A DNA stretch of 64,000 nt, taken from assembly GCF_000772105.1 (NCBI RefSeq), contig NZ_CP009354.1, positions 1,922,001-1,986,000 of the forward strand, given 5' to 3'. This stretch comes from Vibrio tubiashii ATCC 19109 (GTDB taxonomy: Bacteria > Pseudomonadota > Gammaproteobacteria > Enterobacterales > Vibrionaceae). Under the pieces are notes generated by a model. The model had not been told where the DNA came from. It made no database searches and saw only the letters and a program-made list of their open reading frames with translations. Made by a program: the position numbers and the translations under genes. Numbering within the stretch: the first letter of the stretch is position 1; each line of letters opens with the position of its first letter. Positions 27,757 through 37,623 of the stretch are shown piece by piece.

Positions 27757-29470
27757 ATTACTTCCCTACCTAAAACTGTATAAGAAGCACTGGTTTGGTC
27801 TTTCACTCGGTATGCTATTGGCGTTTCTAACTTTAGCCGCTTCTATTGGTCTTTTGACCTTATCAGGCTGGTTCTTATCTGCAGCTGCCGTTGCTGGTCT
27901 CACCATCGCAAGAGAAACCTTTAATTACATGCTACCAGGCGCGTTTGTGCGTGGATTTGCCATGGGTCGAACTGCCGGACGTTGGGGTGAGCGTGTGGTC
28001 AGCCATAACGCAACTTTCAAGCTGCTTACTGATCTGCGAATCTTTTTCTTTTCCAAGCTAGCACCGTTGATCCCCGGTCGCGTATCTAACCTTCGTGACG
28101 CCGATCTCCTCAACCGCCTCGTAGCCGATATTGATGCGATGGACCATGTCTACCTAAGGTTGGTCAGCCCAATGGTTGTCGGTACGTTAGGTATCTTAGG
28201 TCTAACTGCTCTTATTAGCTGGTTCGATGCAGAGCTCGGCTTAACTTTGGGCGCTATTCTGTTTGCAATACTGCTGACATGGCCTGCACTGTTTTACAAA
28301 CTGGGTAAGCGCAACGGTGGTGAGCTCACTCAAAACAAAGCCGATTTACGTATCGCTACCCTAGATTGGTTACAGGGCTACAGTGAACTCACACTGTTTG
28401 GTGCGGAAGAGCGCTATCGCAATGCGATCCTAGATACACAGCAAAAGCTACTAAAGAATCAGTTCTTTAATGCTCATTTTTCTGGATTGGCGCAAGCTTT
28501 ACTGTTACTGGCTAACGGCTGGACGATTGTACTCATGCTTTGGCTAGCGGCGGACGGTGTCGGTGGCAATACGCCAGATCCTATGATCGCTCTGGTCGCA
28601 TTTGCCACAATGGCGAGTGTTGAACTGTTAATGCCAATTGCTGGTGCCTTCCAACACCTAGGCCAGACACTGACTTCAGCTCGCAGGCTCAACGACATTA
28701 CTCAATCTGAACCAGATGTCTGTTTCCCAGACCAAGAGACAGAACATGAGCAGCAGTTCTCAATCGAGTATAAAGGGGTCTCTTTCCACTACCCTGATGC
28801 GAACAACGATGTCATTAAAAACATCGAGTTAGCGATTCCAGCTCAACATAGAATTGCAATTGTCGGTCAAACTGGCTCTGGCAAATCTACCCTTCTACAG
28901 TTGCTCAACCGCTATTGGGATGTTCAACAAGGTTGCATCGAAATTGCGGGTAAGCCAATCCAAGAATGGAGTGAAAGTCAGCTTCGTCAAGCCATTAGCG
29001 TTGTGAGCCAGCGTGTCGATATTCTTAATGGCTCACTGCGTGACAACCTAGTCATGGCTAAACCGCAAGCAGAGGACGATGAGCTTGCTCAGGTGCTGTC
29101 TAAAGTCGGACTGGCTAAACTTCTCGACGAAACAGGCTTAGACACATGGCTTGGCGACGGTGGTCGACAGCTGTCTGGTGGTGAAAAGCGCCGAATTGGT
29201 ATCGCACGTGCGCTGCTACATAATGCGCCAATTCTGTTACTTGATGAACCTACTGAAGGTTTAGATAAACAGACAGAGCAGCAAATAATGCAATTGTTCG
29301 AGCAGCATTTCGTCGGTAAAACAGTGGTGTTTATTACCCACCGTTTGGTTGACTTAGACAAGATGGATACAATTTGTTTAATCGAGCAAGGTGAGATTGT
29401 TGAGCATGGCACTCATCAACAATTGATAGAGCAGCAAGGTCGTTACTTTGCTCTCAATCAAACGCTTTAA
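27749..29470 (+). CDS. cydC: Cysteine/glutathione ABC exporter subunit CydC
   Basis: This 573-residue partner of CydD has six membrane segments, starting LYKKHWFGLSLGMLLAFLT, then an ATPase domain with GQTGSGKST (about 373-381), LSGGEKRR (about 475) and LLDEPTEGLD. The start has AAGGGGA 7 bases upstream inside the cydD end. The heterodimer sits in the inner membrane. A strong terminator follows, so the operon is cydDC only. Confidence 0.95.
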   Translation: MRELLPYLKLYKKHWFGLSLGMLLAFLTLAASIGLLTLSGWFLSAAAVAGLTIARETFNYMLPGAFVRGFAMGRTAGRWGERVVSHNATFKLLTDLRIFFFSKLAPLIPGRVSNLRDADLLNRLVADIDAMDHVYLRLVSPMVVGTLGILGLTALISWFDAELGLTLGAILFAILLTWPALFYKLGKRNGGELTQNKADLRIATLDWLQGYSELTLFGAEERYRNAILDTQQKLLKNQFFNAHFSGLAQALLLLANGWTIVLMLWLAADGVGGNTPDPMIALVAFATMASVELLMPIAGAFQHLGQTLTSARRLNDITQSEPDVCFPDQETEHEQQFSIEYKGVSFHYPDANNDVIKNIELAIPAQHRIAIVGQTGSGKSTLLQLLNRYWDVQQGCIEIAGKPIQEWSESQLRQAISVVSQRVDILNGSLRDNLVMAKPQAEDDELAQVLSKVGLAKLLDETGLDTWLGDGGRQLSGGEKRRIGIARALLHNAPILLLDEPTEGLDKQTEQQIMQLFEQHFVGKTVVFITHRLVDLDKMDTICLIEQGEIVEHGTHQQLIEQQGRYFALNQTL

Positions 29471-29487
29471 TAGATAAAAATCTTACA

Positions 29488-29526
29488 TAGCCCCGGCCTA
29501 CAAATACCGTAAGCCGGGGCTTTTTG
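29488..29526 (+). terminator. cydDC terminator
   Basis: AGCCCCGGC (29489-29497) pairs with GCCGGGGCT (29513-29521), followed by TTTTTG. Confidence 0.9.
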
Positions 29527-29531
29527 TATAC

Positions 29532-29701
29532 TTATACCAATCGGGATGAATAGCTGATCAGATAATTGCGCAGGAAAAGTCGCTTAGAGCAAGGTATAGA
29601 TTGCGGATAGCTAGTTGCTCTACCTACAAAATCTATAACGCAGCTATCAGCGATTTTAGCCAGCAAGAATGACCAGATATTTATTCTGGTTGGTATTATA
29701 T
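29532..29701. repeat. Interspersed MITE-like repeat with terminal inverted repeats
   Basis: This AT-rich, non-coding element of about 170 bases begins TTATACCAATC and ends with the near-inverse (TAATACCAACC read from the other side). Similar TATACCAAT-bounded intergenic elements are, as I recall, common in vibrios. Inside it are three complementary pairs in interleaved order: AGAGCAA/TTGCTCT (29586-29592, 29615-29621), TATAGATT/AATCTATA (29595-29602, 29630-29637) and GATAGCT/AGCTATC (29606-29612, 29642-29648). It encodes no protein. Confidence 0.6.
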
Positions 29702-29724
29702 AAAAGGTGTTTTTGGTATGACTT

Positions 29725-29934
29725 ATGGCAGCTCAACGTGCGCAACCTTCAAATCGCTCTATTCCTAACCCCTGCATCCGTCACTGCTGCTTAGATAAGG
29801 ATGACATTTGCTTGGGTTGCTATCGTTCGTTGGATGAAATATTAAGATGGTCACAGTCATCCAATGAGCAAAAGCAGAACATTCTTGATGTGTGTGCTCA
29901 ACGCAAATCTGAGCGAAAGGGTCGCTGGAGTTAA
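29725..29934 (+). CDS. DUF1289 family small cysteine-rich protein
   Basis: This 69-residue protein has the family cysteine pattern C-x3-C-x7-C-x2-C (IPNPCIRHC, DDICLGCYRSLDEI), which probably binds an iron-sulfur cluster or zinc. It is followed by the conserved W and a basic tail. The role of DUF1289 is unknown. The start at 29725 has no strong ribosome site. It lies between the repeat element and a shared terminator. Confidence 0.8.
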   Translation: MAAQRAQPSNRSIPNPCIRHCCLDKDDICLGCYRSLDEILRWSQSSNEQKQNILDVCAQRKSERKGRWS

Positions 29935-29950
29935 GAGCAGCTCAAAACGA

Positions 29951-29976
29951 AAAAAGCAGCCAACTGGCTGCTTTTT
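29951..29976. terminator. Bidirectional terminator
   Basis: AAAAAGCAGCC-AACT-GGCTGCTTTTT serves the DUF1289 gene and, on the other strand, rluB. Confidence 0.9.
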
Positions 29977-29994
29977 AAATCACTATGCTTTTGC

Positions 29995-30933
29995 TTAACG
30001 CTGCTTATTGCGCGCGTTCGGCTGGCCTGCGCCTTTTTTCGGTTTACGGCGTGATGGGTTGTTGCTACGACCACCACCACTGTTTACGCGTTCTTCGTGA
30101 CGTTTAACTGCACGGCGAATCTTTTGGCTGCGTGAACGTTCGCGTTTGCGAGATGAGTTTGCTTTGTTTTCATCAAGCAATGTCTCTTTCTCTGGGCGAA
30201 GTTCAACTAGCTCACGTAAGTAGTTAACCTCTTTAAGATCAAGTTCCATCCATCCACCGCGAGGCAGTTTCTTGTCTAGGTAAATGTCACCGTAACGTAC
30301 ACGTTTTAAGCGGCTAACTGTGGTGTCTTGAGATTCCCACAAACGACGAACCTCACGGTTACGACCTTCGTTAATCGCTACGTAGAAAGTGTGGTTCATA
30401 CCATCACCACCCGCGTAGACAACGTCTTCGAAGCGAGCCATGCCGTCTTCAAGTTCAACGCCACGAACTAGGTTCTTCACCTTCTGTTCTGTCACTTCAC
30501 CAAATACGCGCACTAGGTATTCACGTTCTACTTGGCGGCTTGGGTGCATCAAACGGTTAGCTAATTCACCGTCAGTGGTAAATAGCAGTAGGCCCGAAGT
30601 GTTCGCATCCAGGCGGCCAACTGAAATCCAACGAGAACCGCGGATTTTTGGCAGACGATCAAAAACAGTACGACGACCTTCTGGATCATGACGAGTACAC
30701 AGTTCACCTTCAGGCTTGTAGTACGCTAATACGCGACAAATCACTTCTTCCTGCGCTTTAGCAGAAACAGTGTGTCCGTCGATACGCACAACTGCATTTT
30801 CATCTTCTAGTCGTTCGCCAAGTTTAGCAACGATACCGTTCACGCTCACGCGACCCGCTTTAATCAAAGCTTCTAGTTCGCGTCGAGAGCCATGACCAGC
30901 TCGAGCCAATACTTTCTGTAGTTTTTCGTTCAT
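29995..30933 (-). CDS. rluB: 23S rRNA pseudouridine-2605 synthase RluB
   Basis: This 312-residue enzyme has an N-terminal S4 RNA-binding domain ([25 protein letters not shown]) and a pseudouridine synthase domain whose catalytic aspartate lies in [26 protein letters not shown] is the family core motif. The C-terminal 60 residues are a highly basic tail ([20 protein letters not shown]). RluB isomerises U2605 of 23S rRNA. It is encoded with yciO and rnm in the same direction, as in E. coli. Confidence 0.95.
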   Translation of the reverse strand: MNEKLQKVLARAGHGSRRELEALIKAGRVSVNGIVAKLGERLEDENAVVRIDGHTVSAKAQEEVICRVLAYYKPEGELCTRHDPEGRRTVFDRLPKIRGSRWISVGRLDANTSGLLLFTTDGELANRLMHPSRQVEREYLVRVFGEVTEQKVKNLVRGVELEDGMARFEDVVYAGGDGMNHTFYVAINEGRNREVRRLWESQDTTVSRLKRVRYGDIYLDKKLPRGGWMELDLKEVNYLRELVELRPEKETLLDENKANSSRKRERSRSQKIRRAVKRHEERVNSGGGRSNNPSRRKPKKGAGQPNARNKQR

Positions 30934-31039
30934 TTATCTACCTATGTGTCGTCTTCTCAGACGTCGAATAAACAAGTGCGACCCAAAATCGCGGTCGCAC
31001 ATTATCGCAAAAAGTGTGGTGAAAATCACGCACTTTTGA

Positions 31040-31660
31040 CTATTCGAATGGAGCAGGATCACCTGAACCAACACGGGCAATGATTGGTTCATCATTACTG
31101 AAATCAACCACTGTTGTTGGTTGCTCGCCTAGATAACCACCATTAAGAATACAATCAACCGCATGCTCTAGTTTGTCGCGAATGTCCTCTGGGTCAGATT
31201 CGGTCATATCGTTGCCCGGTAAGATAAGCGATGTTGACATCAGCGGCTCGCCAAGCGCTTCGAGTAAGTCGAGGGCAATTTGGTTATCTGGCACGCGGAT
31301 ACCGATCGTCTTACGCTTGGCGTTCATTAAGCGACGCGGCACTTCCTTAGTTCCTTTAAAAATAAAGGTGTATGGCCCTGGCGTATTGTTTTTCAGCAAA
31401 CGAAATGCCGTATTATCCACACGAGCATAAAGAGAAAGCTCAGATAAATCGCGGCACAACAGAGTAAAGTTGTGCTTATCATCTAAACGACGAATCTGAC
31501 AGATACGCTCCAGTGCCTGTTTATTTTCAAGCTGACAACCCAATGCGTAGCCCGAATCCGTAGGGTAAATCACTACCCCACCATTACGAATGATTGCTAC
31601 AGCTTGATTGATCAAGCGAGCCTGAGGGTTTTCTGGGTGTACGTAAAAAAACTGGCTCAT
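31040..31660 (-). CDS. yciO: YciO family (Sua5/YrdC-like) protein
   Basis: This 206-residue protein belongs to the YrdC/Sua5 superfamily, which makes threonylcarbamoyl-adenylate for tRNA t6A. It has GGVVIYPTDSGYALGC, the KRR-like RRLDDKHNFTLLCRDL and PGPYTFIFKGT. YciO itself is a paralogue whose cellular role is less certain than that of TsaC. GAGGAA lies upstream of the ATG. It is in a row with rnm and rluB. Confidence 0.9.
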   Translation of the reverse strand: MSQFFYVHPENPQARLINQAVAIIRNGGVVIYPTDSGYALGCQLENKQALERICQIRRLDDKHNFTLLCRDLSELSLYARVDNTAFRLLKNNTPGPYTFIFKGTKEVPRRLMNAKRKTIGIRVPDNQIALDLLEALGEPLMSTSLILPGNDMTESDPEDIRDKLEHAVDCILNGGYLGEQPTTVVDFSNDEPIIARVGSGDPAPFE

Positions 31661-31696
31661 TGTAATTCCTCATTATCGAGTCTCACGACTCTATAG

Positions 31697-32563
31697 TTAA
31701 TTGGTATTGTTCGAATCCACTGATGAAGGCTCAATACCCCAATCTTTCCATACAGGTTCAACGCCCGATGGAAGCCATAAATTTCGTCCTAACTCCATCC
31801 AAGGTGAAGGATAATGAAAGTCGCTGCCTTGAGAGGCTAATAGATTGTATTGTATAGCATAATCCGCCAAGTTGCGCCTTTCTTGTTGCCCTTGTTGAGG
31901 TTGAGCAACTTCCATCGCATCTCCTCCTGCTTCAACAAACGCACTGATTAGCCGTTTTATCCATTTAGCGGTTAGATCGTAGCGCCCTGGGTGAGCCAGT
32001 ACAGCCTGCCCACCAGCAGCATGTATGGCTTCAATCGCTTCTTTCATTGTGCACCAGTTTGGCGGCACATAACCCGGATTATTGCGCGTTAGGTATTTCT
32101 TAAACACTTGCTGCATCGTTTTCGCATAGCCGTTATCGACCAGCCATTTAGCGAAATGAGCTCGCGTGATTGGCGCGTCACCAGCAATCACTTTGACATC
32201 TTCGAGCACACCTTCTTGCGTTGCTTTTTCAAGGCGATGAGCAATCATTTCAGCGCGTGCTACTCGATGGTTTTTCTGTTTTACGATCAGTTCATTGAGT
32301 GCTTCAGACTCTGGGTCGATATTCAAACCCACAATGTGAATATCTTTATTCTGCCAAACGGTAGAAATTTCAATTCCGTTGATGATCTTCAAAGGCAGAT
32401 TATTGTCTTGGACATACTGATGCGCAATCGCTAATGCGTCGACAGTATCGTGATCGGTGATCGCTAACACATCAAGCTGAAAGCCAAGGGCTCTATCTAT
32501 TAATTCATGTGGAGGCAGTCTTCCATCTGAGGCGGTCGTATGACTGTGTAAATCAATTCTCAT
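31697..32563 (-). CDS. rnm: PHP-domain exonuclease/phosphatase Rnm (YciV, TrpH)
   Basis: This 288-residue PHP-domain protein has the metal-binding motifs [11 protein letters not shown] (residues 4-14), ITDHDTV, NGIEIS, AHPGRYD and SQGSDFHYP. The E. coli homologue is reported to be a 5'-3' exoribonuclease that trims rRNA 5' ends and to act on 3',5'-nucleotide bisphosphates. It is divergent from the trp operon with the trp operator between them, which explains the old name trpH. It may share a regulatory region with trp. Confidence 0.93.
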   Translation of the reverse strand: MRIDLHSHTTASDGRLPPHELIDRALGFQLDVLAITDHDTVDALAIAHQYVQDNNLPLKIINGIEISTVWQNKDIHIVGLNIDPESEALNELIVKQKNHRVARAEMIAHRLEKATQEGVLEDVKVIAGDAPITRAHFAKWLVDNGYAKTMQQVFKKYLTRNNPGYVPPNWCTMKEAIEAIHAAGGQAVLAHPGRYDLTAKWIKRLISAFVEAGGDAMEVAQPQQGQQERRNLADYAIQYNLLASQGSDFHYPSPWMELGRNLWLPSGVEPVWKDWGIEPSSVDSNNTN

Positions 32564-32579
32564 AATTTTGTTTTTTTAG

Positions 32580-32611
32580 TTGACTTTTTACCCCTGCACT
32601 AGTTAACTAGT
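32580..32611 (+). promoter_or_regulatory. trp promoter and TrpR operator
   Basis: TTGACT (32580-32585) and TTAACT (32603-32608) are 17 bases apart; TTAACT is also the -10 of the E. coli trp promoter. The palindrome ACTAGTTAACTAGT (32598-32611) overlaps the -10 and matches the TrpR operator. With tryptophan bound, TrpR should repress here. Confidence 0.92.
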
Positions 32612-32645
32612 ACACAAATACGAAGTACCTGACTTAAGGCTCACT

Positions 32646-32771
32646 ATGTTACAAGACATTAACCAAAACCATAAAGCAAAAGTTGCTGCTGGCACTATGA
32701 ATAATAGTTCAGCTGATCTTGCTTGGTGGCGCACTTGGACAAGTTCTTGGTGGGCTAACGTGTACTTCTAA
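32646..32771 (+). CDS. trpL: trp operon leader peptide
   Basis: This 41-residue leader peptide begins MLQDINQNHK and contains five tryptophan codons in DLAWWRTWTSSWW. Ribosome stalling at these codons when charged tRNA-Trp is scarce should prevent formation of the downstream terminator. It follows the promoter by a few tens of bases and is directly upstream of the attenuator. Confidence 0.93.
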   Translation: MLQDINQNHKAKVAAGTMNNSSADLAWWRTWTSSWWANVYF

Positions 32772-32790
32772 TTCATAGAATTCAAGTTTC

Positions 32791-32825
32791 AAAAGCCCGC
32801 TACCAAAGCGGGCTTTTTTGTTTTG
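32791..32825 (+). terminator. trp attenuator
   Basis: AAAAGCCCGCT-ACCAA-AGCGGGCTTTTTT forms a strong stem followed by T, 20 bases after the trpL stop and 125 bases before trpE. Confidence 0.93.
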
Positions 32826-32949
32826 TAATCTGTCTCACATCTAAGTGCTTAAACAATCGTCAAATTTAACCAAATCCTGATTGGGTGACCGTTTGCTTTA
32901 TGCGACTATGTACGGCAGGAAGTAAAAATTTTAGAGAAAAGGAGGTCTT

Positions 32950-34512
32950 GTGAACAAGGCCATTGAAATCAAGAAGCTAGGTAACATCGAGTTAATTCGA
33001 AGTACGGCCCCGTATGCCCAAGATCCTACGCAGCTGTTCCACACACTATGTGAGAACAAAACCGACAGCCTGCTATTGGAATCTGCTGAAATCGACTCAA
33101 AGCAGGACCTACAAAGCCTTCTTATTGTTGACTCAGCGGTGCGCATCGTTTGTTACGGACATACGGTGACAATGACCGCGTTAACCGACAATGGTAAAAA
33201 CCTGCTTTCTCACCTTACGCACAACATTAATCCGAGTATTCAACATACATTTAACGGCAGCGTACTGGTACTGGAATACAGTGAACCGTGCAACACCTTG
33301 GATGAAGACTCCCGACTACGTGAAGCCTCTTCTTTTGATGCACTGCGCTTGATTCAGCACAGCTTCGATATCGCAGAGCTGCACAAGCACGCGATCTTTA
33401 TCGGTGGTTTATTTGCCTATGATTTAGTGGCTAATTTTGAGCCTTTGGGTGATGCAGCTCAATCAAACCAATGTCCTGACTACGTTTTTTATGTTGCGGA
33501 GACCTTACTGGTTGTCGATCATCAAAAGCAGTCTTGCGAGCTTCAAGCTGCCCTGTTCGCTACCGACGCTTGCAAGCCTGAATTAACAGCTCGTATCGAA
33601 GAGATCAGTGCTGCCTGTGCCAATTTAAAAACGCTACCAAAAGCAATACCAGTTGCTGATACTCACGCAGAGCCAAGCATTTCTGACACTGACTTCTGCC
33701 AGATTGTTCGCGACTTAAAAGAGTTTGTGGTTAAAGGCGATGTTTTCCAAGTCGTGCCATCACGTCGCTTTACCTTGCCTTGCCCTTCTCCACTGGCGGC
33801 ATATAAAGAGCTAAAACAGAGTAACCCAAGCCCTTACATGTTCTACATGCAAGATGAGCTTTTCACTCTGTTCGGCGCTTCGCCGGAAAGTGCGCTTAAG
33901 TACGAAACTCAATCAAACCAAGTTGAGATCTACCCTATTGCAGGCACGCGCCGTCGTGGCAAAAGAGCAAATGGCGAGATCGACTTTGATCTAGATAGCC
34001 GTATTGAACTAGAGCTGCGCACAGATAAAAAAGAGAATGCTGAGCACATGATGCTGGTCGATTTAGCACGCAATGATGTGGCTCGTATCTCTCAAGCAGG
34101 CACTCGCCACGTTGCGGACTTACTTAAAGTCGACCGCTACAGCCATGTAATGCACCTAGTTTCACGAGTAGTAGGTCAACTACGTGATGACTTAGATGCC
34201 CTACACGCTTATCAAGCTTGTATGAACATGGGCACGCTAACTGGTGCACCGAAAATCCGCGCAATGCAATTGATTCGAGATGTCGAGGGAGCCCGCCGCG
34301 GCAGCTATGGCGGCGCAGTGGGCTATCTTACTGGAGAAGGAACATTAGATACGTGTATCGTGATTCGCTCTGCTTACGTAGAAAATGGCATCGCGCAAGT
34401 TCAAGCCGGCGCTGGGGTTGTTTTCGATTCAGATCCACAAGCTGAGGCTGACGAAACCCGCGGTAAGGCTCAAGCAGTAATCTCTGCTATTCAATCAGCA
34501 CATAAGGAGTAG
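32950..34512 (+). CDS. trpE: Anthranilate synthase component I
   Basis: This 520-residue enzyme converts chorismate to anthranilate with ammonia from TrpG. The LLLES motif near residue 40 is the tryptophan feedback site. The chorismate-binding domain is seen in FGASPESALK, IAGTRRRG and DELRTDKKE-like residues followed by EHMMLVDLARND. The start is GTG at 32950, preceded by a perfect AGGAGG; the first ATG in frame is much further downstream. It is the first structural gene of trpEGD(CF)BA. Confidence 0.97.
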   Translation: MNKAIEIKKLGNIELIRSTAPYAQDPTQLFHTLCENKTDSLLLESAEIDSKQDLQSLLIVDSAVRIVCYGHTVTMTALTDNGKNLLSHLTHNINPSIQHTFNGSVLVLEYSEPCNTLDEDSRLREASSFDALRLIQHSFDIAELHKHAIFIGGLFAYDLVANFEPLGDAAQSNQCPDYVFYVAETLLVVDHQKQSCELQAALFATDACKPELTARIEEISAACANLKTLPKAIPVADTHAEPSISDTDFCQIVRDLKEFVVKGDVFQVVPSRRFTLPCPSPLAAYKELKQSNPSPYMFYMQDELFTLFGASPESALKYETQSNQVEIYPIAGTRRRGKRANGEIDFDLDSRIELELRTDKKENAEHMMLVDLARNDVARISQAGTRHVADLLKVDRYSHVMHLVSRVVGQLRDDLDALHAYQACMNMGTLTGAPKIRAMQLIRDVEGARRGSYGGAVGYLTGEGTLDTCIVIRSAYVENGIAQVQAGAGVVFDSDPQAEADETRGKAQAVISAIQSAHKE

Positions 34513-34519
34513 CATCGAG

Positions 34520-35110
34520 ATGGCAAATATCGTTTTTATCGACAACTTCGATTCGTTTACCTATAACCTGGTGGATCAATTCCGCTCATTAGGTCACGAC
34601 GTTATGATTTACCGTAACAACATCGCGGCAGAGGTCATTGAATCGACAGTCGCTAACTTAGATAACCCAGTGGTGCTCCTTTCTCCAGGTCCAGGGGCTC
34701 CGTCAGAAGCGGGCTCAATGCCAGAGATTATCCAGCGTCTTAAAGGCAAAGTACCTATGATTGGTATTTGTTTAGGTCACCAAGCAATCGTCGAAGCCTA
34801 TGGCGGCACCGTTGCTGGTGCGGGTGAAATCATTCACGGTAAAGTATCGATGATGGAACACCAAAACCACGACACCTATGCTGGGCTACCTTCTCCTCTT
34901 GCCATTGCTCGTTACCATTCATTAGTCGCAACCGAAGTACCATCGTCTTTAACCATCACGGCTGAAGTTGATGATTTGGTGATGTCTGTAGTACAAGAGC
35001 AAGATAAGGTGTGTGGTTTCCAATTCCACCCAGAATCAATTATGACTACCTACGGTGCAACGCTGCTAGCTAATGCCATTGAGTGGGCTCTAAAGAAGAA
35101 CGACAAATAA
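34520..35110 (+). CDS. trpG: Anthranilate synthase component II (glutamine amidotransferase)
   Basis: This 196-residue class I glutamine amidotransferase has the nucleophile cysteine in GICLGHQAI and the His-Glu pair in [10 protein letters not shown]. It supplies ammonia to TrpE. It is a separate gene here, not fused to trpD as in E. coli. Seven bases separate it from trpE, and eleven from trpD. Confidence 0.97.
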   Translation: MANIVFIDNFDSFTYNLVDQFRSLGHDVMIYRNNIAAEVIESTVANLDNPVVLLSPGPGAPSEAGSMPEIIQRLKGKVPMIGICLGHQAIVEAYGGTVAGAGEIIHGKVSMMEHQNHDTYAGLPSPLAIARYHSLVATEVPSSLTITAEVDDLVMSVVQEQDKVCGFQFHPESIMTTYGATLLANAIEWALKKNDK

Positions 35111-35121
35111 GGAACAAGGTC

Positions 35122-36120
35122 ATGGAACAGATTATCAACAAACTTTACGAGCAAGAGTCACTGAGCGAGCAAGAAAGCCAACAGCTTTTTGACGTTATTA
35201 TCCGCGGTGAGTTAGACCAAATTCTAATGGCGTCAGCCCTAACTGCGCTAAAAATTAAAGGCGAGACCCCAGACGAGATTGCTGGCGCAGCAAAAGCCTT
35301 GTTAGCCAATGCGAACCCATTCCCACGACCAGATTATGACTTTGCTGATATTGTAGGAACAGGCGGAGACGGTCATGACACCATCAATATTTCGACCACA
35401 TCTGCATTTGTCGCAGCCGCATGTGGTTTAAAAGTTGCGAAACATGGTAACCGAAGCGTTTCAAGTAAGTCTGGTTCTTCAGACCTGCTCGATAAATTTG
35501 GTATTAACCTAGCGATGAGTGCTGAAGACACGCGCAATGCGGTCGACGAAATCGGCGTCGCATTCTTGTTTGCGCCGCAATATCACAGTGGTGTACGTCA
35601 CGCGATGCCTGTTCGTCAAACGATGAAAACGCGTACGATCTTCAATATCCTTGGTCCACTAATTAACCCTGCCCGTCCAAACATCGAGCTTATGGGTGTA
35701 TACAGTAAAGAGTTGGTTCGCCCTATCGCAGAAACCATGCTTAAGATGGGTATGAAGCGAGCAGCGGTTGTCCACGGTAGTGGCTTAGATGAAGTCGCGA
35801 TTCACGGTGAAACTACAGTAGCAGAAATCAAAGATGGAGCTATTCATGAATACACAGTTTCGCCAGCGGACTTTGGCCTAAGCCAACACCCACTCGAAGC
35901 AATTAAGGGCGGCACACCTGAAGAGAACAAGGCTATCACGACTAATATCTTGACGGGTAAAGGCACAGAAGCTCAAGCGGGGGCGGTAGCCGTCAATGTG
36001 GCACTACTCATGCGTCTATTTGGTCACGAAGACCTTAAAGCAAACGCAGCGCAAGCTCTTGAAGCGATGAACTCTGGCAAGGCTTATGAGCTAGTGCAGA
36101 AATTAGCGGCTCACGCTTAA
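35122..36120 (+). CDS. trpD: Anthranilate phosphoribosyltransferase
   Basis: This 332-residue enzyme joins anthranilate to PRPP. It has the PRPP-binding motif [14 protein letters not shown], then [17 protein letters not shown] and the [12 protein letters not shown] segment. The ATG at 35122 has AAGG upstream and gives the usual length; the frame is open further upstream inside trpG but without support. Confidence 0.96.
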   Translation: MEQIINKLYEQESLSEQESQQLFDVIIRGELDQILMASALTALKIKGETPDEIAGAAKALLANANPFPRPDYDFADIVGTGGDGHDTINISTTSAFVAAACGLKVAKHGNRSVSSKSGSSDLLDKFGINLAMSAEDTRNAVDEIGVAFLFAPQYHSGVRHAMPVRQTMKTRTIFNILGPLINPARPNIELMGVYSKELVRPIAETMLKMGMKRAAVVHGSGLDEVAIHGETTVAEIKDGAIHEYTVSPADFGLSQHPLEAIKGGTPEENKAITTNILTGKGTEAQAGAVAVNVALLMRLFGHEDLKANAAQALEAMNSGKAYELVQKLAAHA

Positions 36121-36145
36121 CACCTCGAACAATAAGGTTATGAAA

Positions 36146-37573
36146 ATGACTCAGGTAAAAGAAAAATTATCCGAACACGTTTCTGTTAAAGAAGCTGAGA
36201 TGGCAGAAGTCTTAGCTAAGATTGTTCGCGACAAGTACCAATGGGTTGCTGAGCGTAAAGAATCACAGCCACTTGAGACATTCAAAAGTGATTTAACGCC
36301 ATCAGACCGCAGCTTCTATACAGCGCTAAAACAAGACAACACTGTTTTCATCACCGAATGTAAAAAGGCCTCTCCTTCCAAAGGTTTAATTCGCGATGAC
36401 TTTGATCTTGATTACATCGCATCGGTTTACAACAACCATGCAAACGCCATTTCGGTGTTAACCGACGAGAAGTACTTTCAAGGCAGCTTCGACTTCCTAC
36501 CTCAGGTAAGAAAGCAAGCGAAACAGCCAATTCTATGTAAAGACTTTATGGTTGATACCTATCAGGTTTATTTGGCACGTCACTATAGTGCCGATGCGAT
36601 TTTGCTAATGCTTTCAGTACTCAGTGATGAAGAATATCGTGAGCTGGCTGAGGTGGCTCATTCACTCGATATGGGCGTACTGACTGAAGTTAGTAATGAG
36701 CAAGAGCTTCATCGCGCTGTAGAGCTAGGAGCGAAAGTCATTGGCATCAACAACCGTAACTTACGTGACCTTTCGACCGACCTAAATCGCACCAAAGAAT
36801 TGGCCCCAACCATTCGTCAGCTTGCACCTGATGCAACCGTGATCTCTGAGTCTGGAATCTACACTCACCAACAAGTGAGAGATCTTGCTGAGTTCGCTGA
36901 CGGCTTCCTCATCGGAAGCTCTTTAATGGCAGAAGAAAACCTCGAGCTCGCTGTTCGTAAAGTGACATTGGGTGAAAACAAAGTATGTGGTTTGACTCAT
37001 CAAGATGATGCCGCGAAAGCTTATCAATCAGGCGCTATTTTTGGTGGTTTGATTTTTGTCGAGCAATCTAAACGCTTTGTGTCGTTAGAATCAGCACGAC
37101 TCACAATGAGTGGCGCACCGCTTAAGTATGTGGGTGTATTCCAAAACCACCAACATGAGCAAATCATCACAACTGTCAACGAACTAGGCCTCTCTGCCGT
37201 TCAACTTCATGGCAAGGAAGATCAAGCGTTTGTTGACACATTACAGGCATCTTTACCTTCTGGTGTTGAAATCTGGAAAGCGTATGGCGTAAGCGAGAAT
37301 GTCCCTGCACTTATCGAGAATAACGTTGACCGTCACCTGCTTGATACTAAAGTCGGCTCTCAAGTCGGTGGTACAGGCTTAGTATTTGATTGGTCATTAA
37401 TCGGCGACCCTTCGAAGGTGATGTTGGCCGGCGGCATTACACCGTTTAATGCGCAAAAGGCCGCGGCTCAAGGCTGTTTAGGATTAGACCTCAACTCGGG
37501 TGTCGAACACTCCCCGGGTAAGAAAGATGGCGAAAAGCTAGCACAAGCTTTTGCAGCAATCAGAAATTATTAA
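36146..37573 (+). CDS. trpCF: Bifunctional indole-3-glycerol-phosphate synthase/phosphoribosylanthranilate isomerase
   Basis: This fused protein of about 475 residues carries two consecutive pathway steps. Residues 1 to about 270 are the synthase ([38 protein letters not shown]), and the rest is the isomerase ([34 protein letters not shown]). The fusion is common to enteric bacteria and vibrios. The ATG at 36146 has AAGG 8 bases upstream; an ATG at 36140 is too close to that site. It extends about 18 residues before the E. coli start. Confidence 0.96.
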   Translation: MTQVKEKLSEHVSVKEAEMAEVLAKIVRDKYQWVAERKESQPLETFKSDLTPSDRSFYTALKQDNTVFITECKKASPSKGLIRDDFDLDYIASVYNNHANAISVLTDEKYFQGSFDFLPQVRKQAKQPILCKDFMVDTYQVYLARHYSADAILLMLSVLSDEEYRELAEVAHSLDMGVLTEVSNEQELHRAVELGAKVIGINNRNLRDLSTDLNRTKELAPTIRQLAPDATVISESGIYTHQQVRDLAEFADGFLIGSSLMAEENLELAVRKVTLGENKVCGLTHQDDAAKAYQSGAIFGGLIFVEQSKRFVSLESARLTMSGAPLKYVGVFQNHQHEQIITTVNELGLSAVQLHGKEDQAFVDTLQASLPSGVEIWKAYGVSENVPALIENNVDRHLLDTKVGSQVGGTGLVFDWSLIGDPSKVMLAGGITPFNAQKAAAQGCLGLDLNSGVEHSPGKKDGEKLAQAFAAIRNY

Positions 37574-37623
37574 GAATTTGTATAGCGCGTTATAGACGCG
37601 CTCAAAGTGAAAGGAATTTTAAC

